Source: Mycolicibacterium peregrinum
GTDB taxonomy: Bacteria > Actinomycetota > Actinomycetes > Mycobacteriales > Mycobacteriaceae
Reading direction: 5' to 3'
DNA length: 64,000 nucleotides
Assembly (NCBI RefSeq): GCF_001665785.1
Contig: NZ_LZSO01000014.1
Span: forward strand, 1-64,000
In this document: one piece after another, positions 1 through 7,138 of the stretch
Layout of the letters: each line of letters starts with the position of its first letter
How positions within the stretch are numbered: the first letter of the stretch is position 1
Program-made: the position numbers and the translations under genes
Notes under the pieces: generated by a model
What the model saw: the letters and a program-made list of their open reading frames with translations, nothing else
Told to the model about the DNA's origin: nothing
Databases searched by the model: none

Positions 1-202
1 CACCTGTACCAGGGCTACAGCGCGGGGCTGGGCAATGGGGTGGTGGCGGTGTCCGTGGTGGCGCGGGCGGATTCGGCGGCCAGGACGGGCGGTAGTTCGG
101 GTCGCGACGGATCACCTGCGACGGCTCGCTGCCGCGAGGGCGCGGTCCCGGACGGCGCGAGCGCGGGTCGCGAGGTCCGCCCGATCCGGTGAAGTCGTCC
201 AC
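1..202 (-). CDS. N-terminal fragment of a proline-rich protein, possibly LytR-CpsA-Psr family (runs off the window)
   Basis: The minus strand is open from a GTG at 202 to the window edge. It begins VDDFTGSGGPRDPRSRRPG and continues into a proline-rich stretch (RPSWPPNPPAPPRTPPPPH). It starts 25 nt after the CPBP gene in the same direction. Only a disordered N-terminus is visible, with no domain. The LCP guess rests on gene order alone: in M. tuberculosis Rv3839 is followed by the LytR-like Rv3840. The last 37 nt (positions 1-37) are an inverted copy of sequence at 368-404, so the outermost codons are doubtful. No clear ribosome binding site was seen. Confidence 0.4.
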   Translation of the reverse strand, partial: MDDFTGSGGPRDPRSRRPGPRPRGSEPSQVIRRDPNYRPSWPPNPPAPPRTPPPPHCPAPRCSPGTG

Positions 203-227
203 AGCAGAAATGTACGTGCCGCAGGCG

Positions 228-992
228 TCAATGCAGCCAACTGAGATGATCCGCCACCAGCGCGTAGCCGACGAACGCCACCGCGTCGATCAGGGTGTGG
301 GCGATGATCAGCGGCCACAGGCGCCCGGTGCGCTGCCAGGCGTAGCCGAACACCAGGCCCATCACCACATTGCCCAGCCCCGCGCTGTAGCCCTGGTACA
401 GGTGGTACGCGCCGCGTAGCAGGCTGGAGATGATCAGGGCCCGCCCCGGGCTGACGTCGAGTTGACGCAGCCGGGTGAGCAGGAACCCCACCACGATGAT
501 CTCTTCGGCCCAGCCGTTGGCGAACGCCACACCGAGCAGCATCGGGATGCGCCACCACGTGTCGTACAACTCGGCCGGTTCCACGTCGGCGCTCAGGCCC
601 AGCACCCGGGCCAGCACGTAGAACCCCAACCCCGGCAGGCCGATGAGCAGGGCCAGGCCGACTCCGCCCAATCCGTCGGCGCGCCACTGCGGACGGGACA
701 GACCGATCTTGGACGGCCCGAAACCGCTGCGCCACAACAGGTACAGGGCCAGTACTCCCCAGGCCAGCAGCTGCAGGATCACGGCCAGGTGCAGGCCGAG
801 GTCGATCAGGTCGAACGGGGAGCGCTTCGGGTTGAGCGCGACGGTCTGCCCCGACAGTCCGAGCAGCACCGCTTCGATGAGCCGAAGGCCCGCGGTGTAT
901 GCGCTGAGCCCGAAGGTCACAGCGAGCACGACGGCGATCTCGATCTTGAGCGTGCGGCGTTGCGGCTCGAGTTGGTCGTGGGGCCCGGTCAC
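228..992 (-). CDS. CPBP family intramembrane metalloprotease
   Basis: A 254-residue multi-pass membrane protein with the three signatures of the CPBP (CAAX protease and bacteriocin-processing) family in its C-terminal half: a double glutamate (AEEIIVVGF), a histidine helix (RGAYHLYQG) and HTLIDA. The usual EExxxR arginine is not at the canonical place (EEIIVVG), so the first motif is slightly atypical. Such enzymes are thought to be glutamate/histidine metalloproteases acting inside the membrane; the substrate here is unknown. The start is a GTG at 992, with TACCGT ending 7 nt upstream. It follows the DUF2470 gene by 46 nt in the same direction, so the two may be co-transcribed. Confidence 0.85.
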   Translation of the reverse strand: MTGPHDQLEPQRRTLKIEIAVVLAVTFGLSAYTAGLRLIEAVLLGLSGQTVALNPKRSPFDLIDLGLHLAVILQLLAWGVLALYLLWRSGFGPSKIGLSRPQWRADGLGGVGLALLIGLPGLGFYVLARVLGLSADVEPAELYDTWWRIPMLLGVAFANGWAEEIIVVGFLLTRLRQLDVSPGRALIISSLLRGAYHLYQGYSAGLGNVVMGLVFGYAWQRTGRLWPLIIAHTLIDAVAFVGYALVADHLSWLH

Positions 993-999
993 CGAAGCT

Positions 1000-1005
1000 A
1001 CGGTA
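1000..1005 (-). promoter_or_regulatory. Candidate -10 box of a leaderless promoter (CPBP gene)
   Basis: TACCGT on the minus strand ends 7 nt before the GTG at 992, which would place the transcription start at or next to the start codon. No good -35 was seen. Confidence 0.35.
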
Positions 1006-1038
1006 GCGGCGCCCCGGCGGTGCGGCGGATCGTGCGGG

Positions 1039-1833
1039 TCAGATCCGGCGCGCGCGCAAGCCGTTGAGGAATGGGCAGCCCATCAGTATCCGGATGGCCT
1101 GGCTCAGCCCGGTGACGTCGTCGACCGGCTTGGGGAACGGCAACCGGACGTCGTGGTCGCCGTGTTCGTTCTCCACCCGCAGTTGCACGCCGTAGCGGTC
1201 CAGGCCCAGCGGTCGGACCCGCCCGGTGCGCAGCGTCATCGGCAACCGGGTGGCCAGGCGTTCCACCACATCGCGGTGTGCAGACTCCATGTGCTGCAGC
1301 CAACCGGACTCCATCGCGCAGAACGGGTCGGGCCGCGCCTGCAGCAGCGCTCCGAGACCGACCGACTCGGCGCCGGTGGCGTCGGCCACCACCACGGACT
1401 CGATCTCCAGGCGCATCAGGGCGTGGTTGTCGTCGTCCTGGTCGTCGTTCGGCTCGGGCCTGGAATTCACCTGCAGCAGAGCCGGATTCGGGTTCTCGGC
1501 GGCGATCAGGTCGAGCAGCGCCGGAACCGCGTCGGTCGGCACGTGCTGTAGGCGACCGCGGATCCACACCAGGGAGCGCACGGGTTCCCGCAACGGGAGC
1601 GGGGCGTAATCGGTCATCTCCAGCACGGCCTGCACCCCTGCCGAGCCGGCGGCCATCGCCATGCCGGCCAGGGGGCCGGTCTCGGGGACGGTGATCGCGA
1701 ACGAGCCGTCGTCGAGCAGGTGATGGACAGGTGAGGCGACGGGTTCGATGCCCTCGACCGCGACCATGGCGCCGCCGCCCCGTGCACATGCGCTGCGGAT
1801 CCGCTCGGCTGTCGTCGGTGTCGCTATGGCCAT
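1039..1833 (-). CDS. DUF2470 (HugZ-like split-barrel) protein, Rv3839 type, iron-regulated
   Basis: A 264-residue protein. The N-terminal part looks like an FMN/heme-binding split barrel. The C-terminal part is a DUF2470 domain, recognisable by the helix LQHMESAHRDVVERLATRL followed by a beta-rich stretch. Family members are related to HugZ heme oxygenases, so a role in heme or iron metabolism is plausible but not shown. The ATG at 1833 is preferred over an upstream in-frame GTG because it follows a good ribosome binding site (AAGGCGGCGAG) and the homologous N-terminus (MAIATPTTAERIRSACARGG) begins there. A 16/19 match to the IdeR iron box lies 35 nt upstream. M. tuberculosis Rv3839 is reported to be iron/IdeR-regulated, which fits. 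Confidence 0.85.
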   Translation of the reverse strand: MAIATPTTAERIRSACARGGGAMVAVEGIEPVASPVHHLLDDGSFAITVPETGPLAGMAMAAGSAGVQAVLEMTDYAPLPLREPVRSLVWIRGRLQHVPTDAVPALLDLIAAENPNPALLQVNSRPEPNDDQDDDNHALMRLEIESVVVADATGAESVGLGALLQARPDPFCAMESGWLQHMESAHRDVVERLATRLPMTLRTGRVRPLGLDRYGVQLRVENEHGDHDVRLPFPKPVDDVTGLSQAIRILMGCPFLNGLRARRI

Positions 1834-1867
1834 CTCGCCGCCTTCGAAACTAGGTGAGGAATTCAGG

Positions 1868-1886
1868 TGAGGTAAGCCTAACTTAA
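1868..1886 (-). promoter_or_regulatory. IdeR iron box
   Basis: The minus-strand 19-mer TTAAGTTAGGCTTACCTCA matches the IdeR consensus TTAGGTTAGGCTAACCTAA at 16 of 19 positions. It sits just upstream of the DUF2470 gene and about 90 nt from the divergent pheA. Repression by Fe-IdeR under iron sufficiency is the expected behaviour. Confidence 0.8.
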
Positions 1887-1966
1887 CTGGACGGTGCCTC
1901 GCGGGCAAGGCTTCCCCGAAACGCCCCGCCGGTCGTCATCAACCGATGACGCAGAGGCCGACCCGA

Positions 1967-1972
1967 TAGGGT
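1967..1972 (+). promoter_or_regulatory. Candidate -10 box of a leaderless promoter (pheA)
   Basis: TAGGGT ends 6 nt before the GTG start at 1979, and no Shine-Dalgarno sequence fits between. Confidence 0.4.
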
Positions 1973-1978
1973 TGGGAT

Positions 1979-2923
1979 GTGCCGCGCATCGCCTACCTCG
2001 GGCCCGAGGGAACCTTTACCGAAGTGGCGTTACTGCAGATGGTGGCCCATGAGATGGTGCCCGGACTGTCCCCGGCAACCGGCGACGGCAGACCCCGCTT
2101 CACCCCGGTTCTGACCGACAGCACCCCGGGCGCGCTGGCTGCGGTGCGTGACGGCTCGGCCGATTACGCGTGCGTACCGATCGAGAACTCGATCGAAGGG
2201 TCGGTGCTGCCGACCCTGGACAGCCTCGCGGTCGGGAAGCCGCTGCAGGTCTATGCCGAGCTGACTCTCGACGTCGCGTTCACCATCGTGACCCGGCCCG
2301 GGCACAGCGGGCCCGTGCAGACCGTCGCGGCCTTCCCGGTGGCGCTGGCGCAGGTGCGTCGGTGGCTCGCCGCCAACCTGCCCGATGCCGACATCGTCCC
2401 GGCCACCTCCAATGCCGCCGCCGCGCACGAGGTGGCCGAGGGCCGGGCCGACGCCGGGGTGAGTACACGGTTGGCCGCCGAGCGCTGCGGCCTGGACATC
2501 TTCGCCGCCGACGTGGTCGACGAGGCCAATGCCCGCACCCGCTTCGTCCTGGCCGGCCCGCCCGGTGCGCCGCCGGCAGCCACCGGCGCCGATCGGACCT
2601 CGGTGGTCCTTCGCCTGGACAACACCCCGGGCGCCCTGGTCGCGGCCATGACCGAATTCTCGATCCGCGACATCGACCTGACCCGGATCGAATCCCGGCC
2701 CACCCGAACCGAGCTGGGCACTTACATGTTCTTCCTGGACTGCGTCGGACACATCGACGACGATCCGGTGGCCGAGGCACTCAAAGCGCTCTATCGACGT
2801 TGTACCGATGTGCGATATCTAGGTTCCTGGCCGACCGGGGCGAGCGCGGGTGCACCCCCGCCGCGCCTGGACGAGGCCTCACGGTGGTTGGCGGGCTTGC
2901 GCGACGGAACGGACGACTCATGA
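1979..2923 (+). CDS. pheA: Prephenate dehydratase
   Basis: A 314-residue cytosolic enzyme that converts prephenate to phenylpyruvate in phenylalanine synthesis. The N-terminus (RIAYLGPEGTFTEVALL), the substrate motif NARTRFVLAG and a C-terminal ACT domain are all present. The ACT part (about residues 205-290) carries LTRIESRPTRTELGTYMF, the phenylalanine-binding ESRP signature, so feedback inhibition is expected. The start is GTG. Its stop overlaps the ATG of the next gene by 4 nt (ATGA), so the two are translationally coupled, as in M. tuberculosis Rv3838c-Rv3837c. Confidence 0.96.
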   Translation: MPRIAYLGPEGTFTEVALLQMVAHEMVPGLSPATGDGRPRFTPVLTDSTPGALAAVRDGSADYACVPIENSIEGSVLPTLDSLAVGKPLQVYAELTLDVAFTIVTRPGHSGPVQTVAAFPVALAQVRRWLAANLPDADIVPATSNAAAAHEVAEGRADAGVSTRLAAERCGLDIFAADVVDEANARTRFVLAGPPGAPPAATGADRTSVVLRLDNTPGALVAAMTEFSIRDIDLTRIESRPTRTELGTYMFFLDCVGHIDDDPVAEALKALYRRCTDVRYLGSWPTGASAGAPPPRLDEASRWLAGLRDGTDDS

Positions 2924-3609
2924 GCGGACGGCTGATCCTCGTCCGTCACGGACAGTCCCACGGCAATGTCGCCCGGCGTCTGGACACCGTGCCACCCGGT
3001 GCCGACCTGACCGATCTGGGCCATGAGCAGGCCCGGAGATTCGCCGGAACGCTGAACCAGCGCCCGTCGATCCTGGCGCATTCTGTGGCCCGGCGCGCGG
3101 CACAGACCGCCGCCGGTATCGGTGTCGAAACCGGGCTTGTCCCATTCGAATTCGACGGCGTCCATGAAGTTCAGGTGGGTGAGCTCGAGGACCGTAGCGA
3201 CGATGACGCCGTCGCCGAGTTCAACCGGATCTACGAGCGCTGGCACCGGGGCGAACTGGACGTGCCGATGCCCGGCGGCGAGAGCGCCGAGGCGGTGCTG
3301 GCCCGGTACGTGCCCGTGCTCACCGAGTTGCGGCTCCGCTACCTGGACGACCATGACTTCGAGAGCGACATCGTGCTGGTGAGCCATGGCGCGGCCATCC
3401 GCCTGGTGGCCGCCGTGCTGGCCGGCGTCGACGGCAGCTTCGCCCTCGATCACCATCTGGCCAACACCGAATCGGTGGTGCTGGCACCGATCACCGACGG
3501 ACGCTGGAGCTGCGTCCAGTGGGCGGCCGTGACACCGCCCTTCTATCCGGAGCCCCACGCCACGCCGGTCATCGACGCGGTGAAGTCCGAAACCGACCCG
3601 ATGGGTTAA
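2920..3609 (+). CDS. Histidine phosphatase family protein (phosphoglycerate mutase-like, Rv3837c type)
   Basis: A 229-residue protein of the phosphoglycerate-mutase-like superfamily. It has the catalytic LVRHGQSHGN at the N-terminus and the second histidine in VLVSHGAAIRLV near residue 155. The ATG at 2920 overlaps the pheA stop; longer readings upstream only run antiparallel to pheA signals. The exact substrate is unclear, because members of this family include mutases and various small-molecule phosphatases. The stop TTAA is shared with the stop of the convergent small gene (the GTTAAC palindrome at 3605-3610). Confidence 0.9.
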   Translation: MSGRLILVRHGQSHGNVARRLDTVPPGADLTDLGHEQARRFAGTLNQRPSILAHSVARRAAQTAAGIGVETGLVPFEFDGVHEVQVGELEDRSDDDAVAEFNRIYERWHRGELDVPMPGGESAEAVLARYVPVLTELRLRYLDDHDFESDIVLVSHGAAIRLVAAVLAGVDGSFALDHHLANTESVVLAPITDGRWSCVQWAAVTPPFYPEPHATPVIDAVKSETDPMG

Positions 3610-3806
3610 CCGGCCCGCCGGATCGACTGTGCACTGTCATGTGCACACGGGCAGCCCACCGACTCACAGTCGATGCTGAACGTATGGGCTGCTTCCGGGG
3701 TGGTGCAGGTGTCGTCGGTGCATTCCGCGCGGTACCGGACGTGGTGGATCACGGTGCCGTGGCAATGCTCCAGACCGGCTGCGCACTCCCGGCACTGGAT
3801 CGTCAT
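3606..3806 (-). CDS. Small cysteine/histidine-rich conserved protein
   Basis: A 66-residue protein with eight cysteines and several histidines (CRECAAGLEHCHGTVIHHV, CTDDTCTT, CESVGCPCAHD). The paired Cys spacing suggests metal (zinc) binding, but no named domain is recognised. I recall similar small proteins in the same position in other mycobacteria. It converges on the mutase gene, sharing the TTAA stop region, and lies downstream of the metallopeptidase gene on the same strand. Confidence 0.65.
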   Translation of the reverse strand: MTIQCRECAAGLEHCHGTVIHHVRYRAECTDDTCTTPEAAHTFSIDCESVGCPCAHDSAQSIRRAG

Positions 3807-3858
3807 AGCCCGTTGATAGCACTGCGGACCGACAAAACCTGGTTGCCGCGCCTAGCCC

Positions 3859-3922
3859 AGCCCATTGTCTTCGCGCAAGCGGCTCATCCCAGCCCTTTGT
3901 CTTCGCGCAAGCGGCTCATCCC
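3859..3922. repeat. Tandem 32-bp duplication spanning a stop codon
   Basis: Two adjacent 32-nt copies (3859-3890 and 3891-3922) differ at a single base. The right copy contains the TGA stop of the metallopeptidase gene. On the minus strand each copy contains GAGCCGCTTGCGCGAAGACA, a short string of the kind often seen at mycobacterial gene junctions. Confidence 0.85.
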
Positions 3923-4266
3923 CAACCCAGTTCGTGGAGCCGCTCGTCATCAATCCCGAAGTGGTGTGCGATCTCGTGGATCACGGTGATGGCCACCTCG
4001 TCGACCACATCGGCCTCGCTGTCACAGAAATCCAGCAGGGCCCCGCGGTAGATCGTGATGGTGTCCGGCAGGGAGCCCGCGTACCAGGAATCCCGCTCGG
4101 TCAGCGCGACGCCCTGGTACAGGCCCAGGATCTCGGGCTCGTCGGGATCGCGATCCTCGACCAGGATCACGACGTTGTCGATCGCGGCCGCCAGTTGCGG
4201 CGGGATCAGGTCGAGTGCGTCGGATACCAACTCGTCGAACCGCTGCGAGCTCATCCGCACCGGCAC
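3916..4266 (-). CDS. Metallopeptidase family protein (zincin-like, Rv3836 type)
   Basis: A 116-residue protein with the zinc-protease signature VIHEIAHHFGIDDERLHELG at the C-terminus (HExxH, with a downstream Asp/His as in minimal zincins). Proteins of this size and pattern form the DUF1025/MPP-like family; the substrate is unknown. The start is given as GTG at 4266, but the in-frame ATG at 4254 (MSSQRFDEL) is equally possible. It follows the septum-formation gene by 2 nt, so it is almost certainly co-transcribed and coupled to it. Confidence 0.85.
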   Translation of the reverse strand: MPVRMSSQRFDELVSDALDLIPPQLAAAIDNVVILVEDRDPDEPEILGLYQGVALTERDSWYAGSLPDTITIYRGALLDFCDSEADVVDEVAITVIHEIAHHFGIDDERLHELGWG

Positions 4267-4268
4267 GG

Positions 4269-5693
4269 CTACGGCGCCGGCGGTACGGGGGCAGGCTCAC
4301 CCGGAGGCGGCCCCGCGGGTGGTGCCGCGCCATCGGCAGCAGGTGCGGGGCCCTGCTCGGGGCCCGGGCCCGGGGCCGGTGCCTGCTCCGGCGGCGGCGG
4401 GTTGAACGTGTTGGACTGCGTCGGGGCCGGCGCTGCGGTGGTCGAGGCTTGCGGCATGTGCTGGCCGCTCGACGAGGATCCCGACGATCCGGATCCCGAC
4501 GAACCCGACGATCCGGATCCCGACGAACCCGAGGAGCCGGAACCGGACGAACCGGATCCCGACGACGAGGACGAACCCGACGACGAGGACGAGGTCTCGT
4601 CCACATCGGGCATCGGGATGGGCGGCATGTTGAGCCGCTCCTCCGGGATGTCAGGGGGCGCCACGGGGGGCTGACCGTTGATCATCAGCGGGCCCTTGGC
4701 ACTGTTGACCAGCGTCGACCAGCCGCCGTTGCCCAATGTGGCGCCGATGCTGCACGACACCTGGTGGCTGCCGGCCGACCAGCTGGGCAATGAGATCGTG
4801 CTGTAGCTCAGCGCCAGCGTGGTGGTGCGCAACTGGACCGGGGCCAGGTAGGCATCGGTCTGCGCGGTGCAGGCGTCCTTGATGAAGTTGTCCTGATCGC
4901 CCTCCGCGGGCAACCCGCCCGGGAACTTCTCGGCGAGGTTGACCGCGCCGGTGACCTCCATGGCGTGCGGTGCCGCGCAATCGACGGGGACGTCGGTGGG
5001 CTGGTTGGTGGCGGCGTCGATTCCGAGGCAGGTGCCCGCGGCCCAGACCTTTGACTGGTCGACGTCGGACACCTTGCCTGCCGACTCCAACTGGCCGTCG
5101 CCGGGACCGAGCAGTTGCAGCCCGCACAGCATGCGCCGCTCACCGGACTGCTTCCAGGCCTTCTCACCCGACCACAGCAGGCCGATCGTGTACTTGCCGT
5201 TCGGGTCGTACTTCGGACCCAGGTAGCCACGGACCGACGGGGTGCACTGCTCCTGGCTGATCTGCTTGATCCGGTCCACCGACGGCGGCGGCGCACCTGG
5301 CCCGTACTCGCTGCCGGGGAAGGTGCGCATGTCCACGGCCTGGGCGACCTCGAAGCGATGGTTGTCCTTACAGTCCACGATGTGCGCGGCGTCGGGATTG
5401 CGGCCGGGCCAGTTCAGGCAGTCGCCGCGCTTGACGTGATTGAAGGTGTCGTTACCGCGCGGCCCGAGGGCGATCGCGCCCGGTGCTGAGCTCGATCCCC
5501 CGCCCATGGGCAACGCGGTGATCAGGCCGGCGATGAGCAGCGCGCCGAGCGCGGTCAACAGCAGCGCACGTCGCGTCGACGCGGCCGCAAGACTCTGCCA
5601 CCACCGTTCCCTCGCGGGTTGTTCGTCCGGAAGAGGTTCGGCGAGCAGGGCCCCGTTCTCGGGGTACTCGGGGTGCTCGGGTGCTTCCAACAT
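4269..5693 (-). CDS. Septum-formation-domain membrane protein (Rv3835 type)
   Basis: A 474-residue protein: a short cytoplasmic N-terminus, one membrane helix (about residues 42-63, [21 protein letters not shown]), then two extracytoplasmic septum-formation (DUF4190-associated) units. Each unit has Cys pairs and CxxxHxxEV-type motifs ([13 protein letters not shown] and [13 protein letters not shown]). The C-terminal 110 residues are low complexity: a Ser/Gly tract (about 40 residues) then a Pro/Ala tail. The ATG at 5693 has a GGAGGGC ribosome binding site; the frame stays open further upstream without support. The role is inferred to be at the cell surface or septum. Direct repeats resembling an MtrA site lie immediately upstream (5704-5730). 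Confidence 0.85.
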   Translation of the reverse strand: MLEAPEHPEYPENGALLAEPLPDEQPARERWWQSLAAASTRRALLLTALGALLIAGLITALPMGGGSSSAPGAIALGPRGNDTFNHVKRGDCLNWPGRNPDAAHIVDCKDNHRFEVAQAVDMRTFPGSEYGPGAPPPSVDRIKQISQEQCTPSVRGYLGPKYDPNGKYTIGLLWSGEKAWKQSGERRMLCGLQLLGPGDGQLESAGKVSDVDQSKVWAAGTCLGIDAATNQPTDVPVDCAAPHAMEVTGAVNLAEKFPGGLPAEGDQDNFIKDACTAQTDAYLAPVQLRTTTLALSYSTISLPSWSAGSHQVSCSIGATLGNGGWSTLVNSAKGPLMINGQPPVAPPDIPEERLNMPPIPMPDVDETSSSSSGSSSSSGSGSSGSGSSGSSGSGSSGSSGSGSSGSSSSGQHMPQASTTAAPAPTQSNTFNPPPPEQAPAPGPGPEQGPAPAADGAAPPAGPPPGEPAPVPPAP

Positions 5694-5703
5694 TGCCCTC
5701 CAT

Positions 5704-5730
5704 TGTGACAGGCGTGTCAGCCCCTGTGAC
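5704..5730 (-). promoter_or_regulatory. Candidate response-regulator (MtrA-like) direct repeats
   Basis: Reading the minus strand there are three hexamers in one orientation: GTCACA (5730-5725), CTGACA (5720-5715) and GTCACA (5709-5704), spaced about 10-11 bp. GTCACA direct repeats are the reported MtrA recognition pattern in M. tuberculosis. The cluster lies 10 nt before the ATG of the septum-formation gene and overlaps its 5' leader. Confidence 0.35.
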
Positions 5731-5835
5731 AAGTGATGCGGTTGTAATGTTGCGAGGTTGTGCCCGGAGGCCGTCACGCTCGACCGGCGCCACCTTTTCG
5801 ACCACCTCAGATGTACGTCTTCGCACTTCAAAAAG

Positions 5836-5841
5836 TAGGGT
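5836..5841 (+). promoter_or_regulatory. Candidate -10 box of a leaderless promoter (serS)
   Basis: TAGGGT ends 7 nt before the GTG at 5849, and the intervening TGCGCCC cannot serve as a ribosome binding site. Confidence 0.45.
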
Positions 5842-5848
5842 TGCGCCC

Positions 5849-7105
5849 GTGATCGACCTCAAGCTGCTGCGCGACAATCCCGACATCGTCCGTGCGTCGC
5901 AACGAGCCCGCGGGGAAGACCCGGCGCGCGTCGACGCCCTGCTGCAGGCCGATGCGGCGCGGCGGGCCGCGATCTCGACGGCCGACAACCTGCGGGCCGA
6001 CCAGAAGGCCGCCAGCAAGCTCGTGGGCAAGGCGACGCCAGAGGAACGTCCGGCCCTGCTGCAGCGGGCCAAGGACCTGGCCGAGCAGGTCAAGGCCGCC
6101 GAGGTGGCGCAGGCCGAGGCCGAGAGTGCCTTCACCGCTGCGCACATGGCGATCGGCAACGTGATCATCGACGGTGTGCCGGCCGGCGGCGAGGACGACT
6201 TCGCGCTGCTGGACACCGTCGGCGAGCCCCGGGCGATCGAGAACGCCAAGGACCACCTCGAGCTGGGCGAGGCGCTCGGGCTCATCGACATGGAACGCGG
6301 CGCCAAGGTGTCGGGTTCGAGGTTCTACTTCCTCACCGGTGCCGGCGCGCTGCTGCAGCTGGGCCTGCTGCAGTTGGCCACCCAGGTGGCCGTGGCGAAC
6401 GGGTTCACGTTGATGATCCCGCCGGTCCTGGTGCGCCCGGAAGTCATGGCGGGCACCGGATTCCTCGGCGCCCACGCCGACGAGATCTACCGGCTCGAAG
6501 CCGACGACCTGTACCTGGTCGGTACGTCGGAGGTGCCGCTGGCGGGCTACCACTCGGGCGAGATCCTGGATCTGTCCGACGGTCCGAAGCGGTATGCCGG
6601 CTGGTCGTCCTGCTTCCGGCGCGAGGCAGGCAGCTACGGCAAGGACACCCGCGGCATCATCCGTGTGCACCAGTTCGACAAGGTCGAGGGCTTCATCTAC
6701 TGCAAGCCCGAGGACGCCGAGTCCGAGCATCAGAAACTGCTGGGCTGGCAGCGCGAGATGCTGGCGGCCATCGAGGTGCCCTACCGGGTGATCGACGTCG
6801 CCGCAGGCGATCTCGGCTCCTCGGCGGCGCGTAAGTACGACTGTGAGGCATGGGTACCCACCCAGCAGACCTACCGGGAGCTCACGTCCACCTCGAACTG
6901 CACGACGTTCCAGGCGCGGCGATTGGCCACGCGTTACCGGGACGAGAACGGCAAGCCGCAGATCGCCGCCACGCTCAACGGCACGCTCGCCACCACGCGC
7001 TGGCTGGTGGCGATCCTGGAGAACCATCAGCAACCCGACGGCAGCGTGCGGGTACCCGAGGCGCTGGTGCCGTTCGTCGGCACCCCGGTGCTGGAACCCC
7101 GGTAA
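5849..7105 (+). CDS. serS: Serine-tRNA ligase
   Basis: A 418-residue class II aminoacyl-tRNA synthetase that charges tRNA-Ser (and tRNA-Sec where present). The N-terminal coiled-coil arm occupies about residues 1-105. The catalytic core shows motif 2 ([21 protein letters not shown]) and motif 3 ([18 protein letters not shown]). The GTG start ([14 protein letters not shown]) matches the known N-terminus and lies 7 nt after a TAGGGT box. The frame is open upstream, but that extension has no family similarity. It is divergent from the septum-formation gene, the same arrangement as Rv3834c/Rv3835. Confidence 0.97.
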   Translation: MIDLKLLRDNPDIVRASQRARGEDPARVDALLQADAARRAAISTADNLRADQKAASKLVGKATPEERPALLQRAKDLAEQVKAAEVAQAEAESAFTAAHMAIGNVIIDGVPAGGEDDFALLDTVGEPRAIENAKDHLELGEALGLIDMERGAKVSGSRFYFLTGAGALLQLGLLQLATQVAVANGFTLMIPPVLVRPEVMAGTGFLGAHADEIYRLEADDLYLVGTSEVPLAGYHSGEILDLSDGPKRYAGWSSCFRREAGSYGKDTRGIIRVHQFDKVEGFIYCKPEDAESEHQKLLGWQREMLAAIEVPYRVIDVAAGDLGSSAARKYDCEAWVPTQQTYRELTSTSNCTTFQARRLATRYRDENGKPQIAATLNGTLATTRWLVAILENHQQPDGSVRVPEALVPFVGTPVLEPR

Positions 7106-7138
7106 CCGTCCACACCGCGGCCCAGTAGAACTGCGGAC

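Noticed and set aside
112..735. 207-codon minus-strand frame across the CPBP gene
   Set aside because: Out-of-frame shadow of the CPBP protease gene, which has clear catalytic motifs. The part beyond the CPBP stop is better read in the frame starting at 202.
4460..4610. CRISPR or satellite-like repeat in the septum-formation gene
   Set aside because: The repeated GATCCGGATCCCGACGA-like units are codons of a Ser/Gly low-complexity tract, in frame within the gene.
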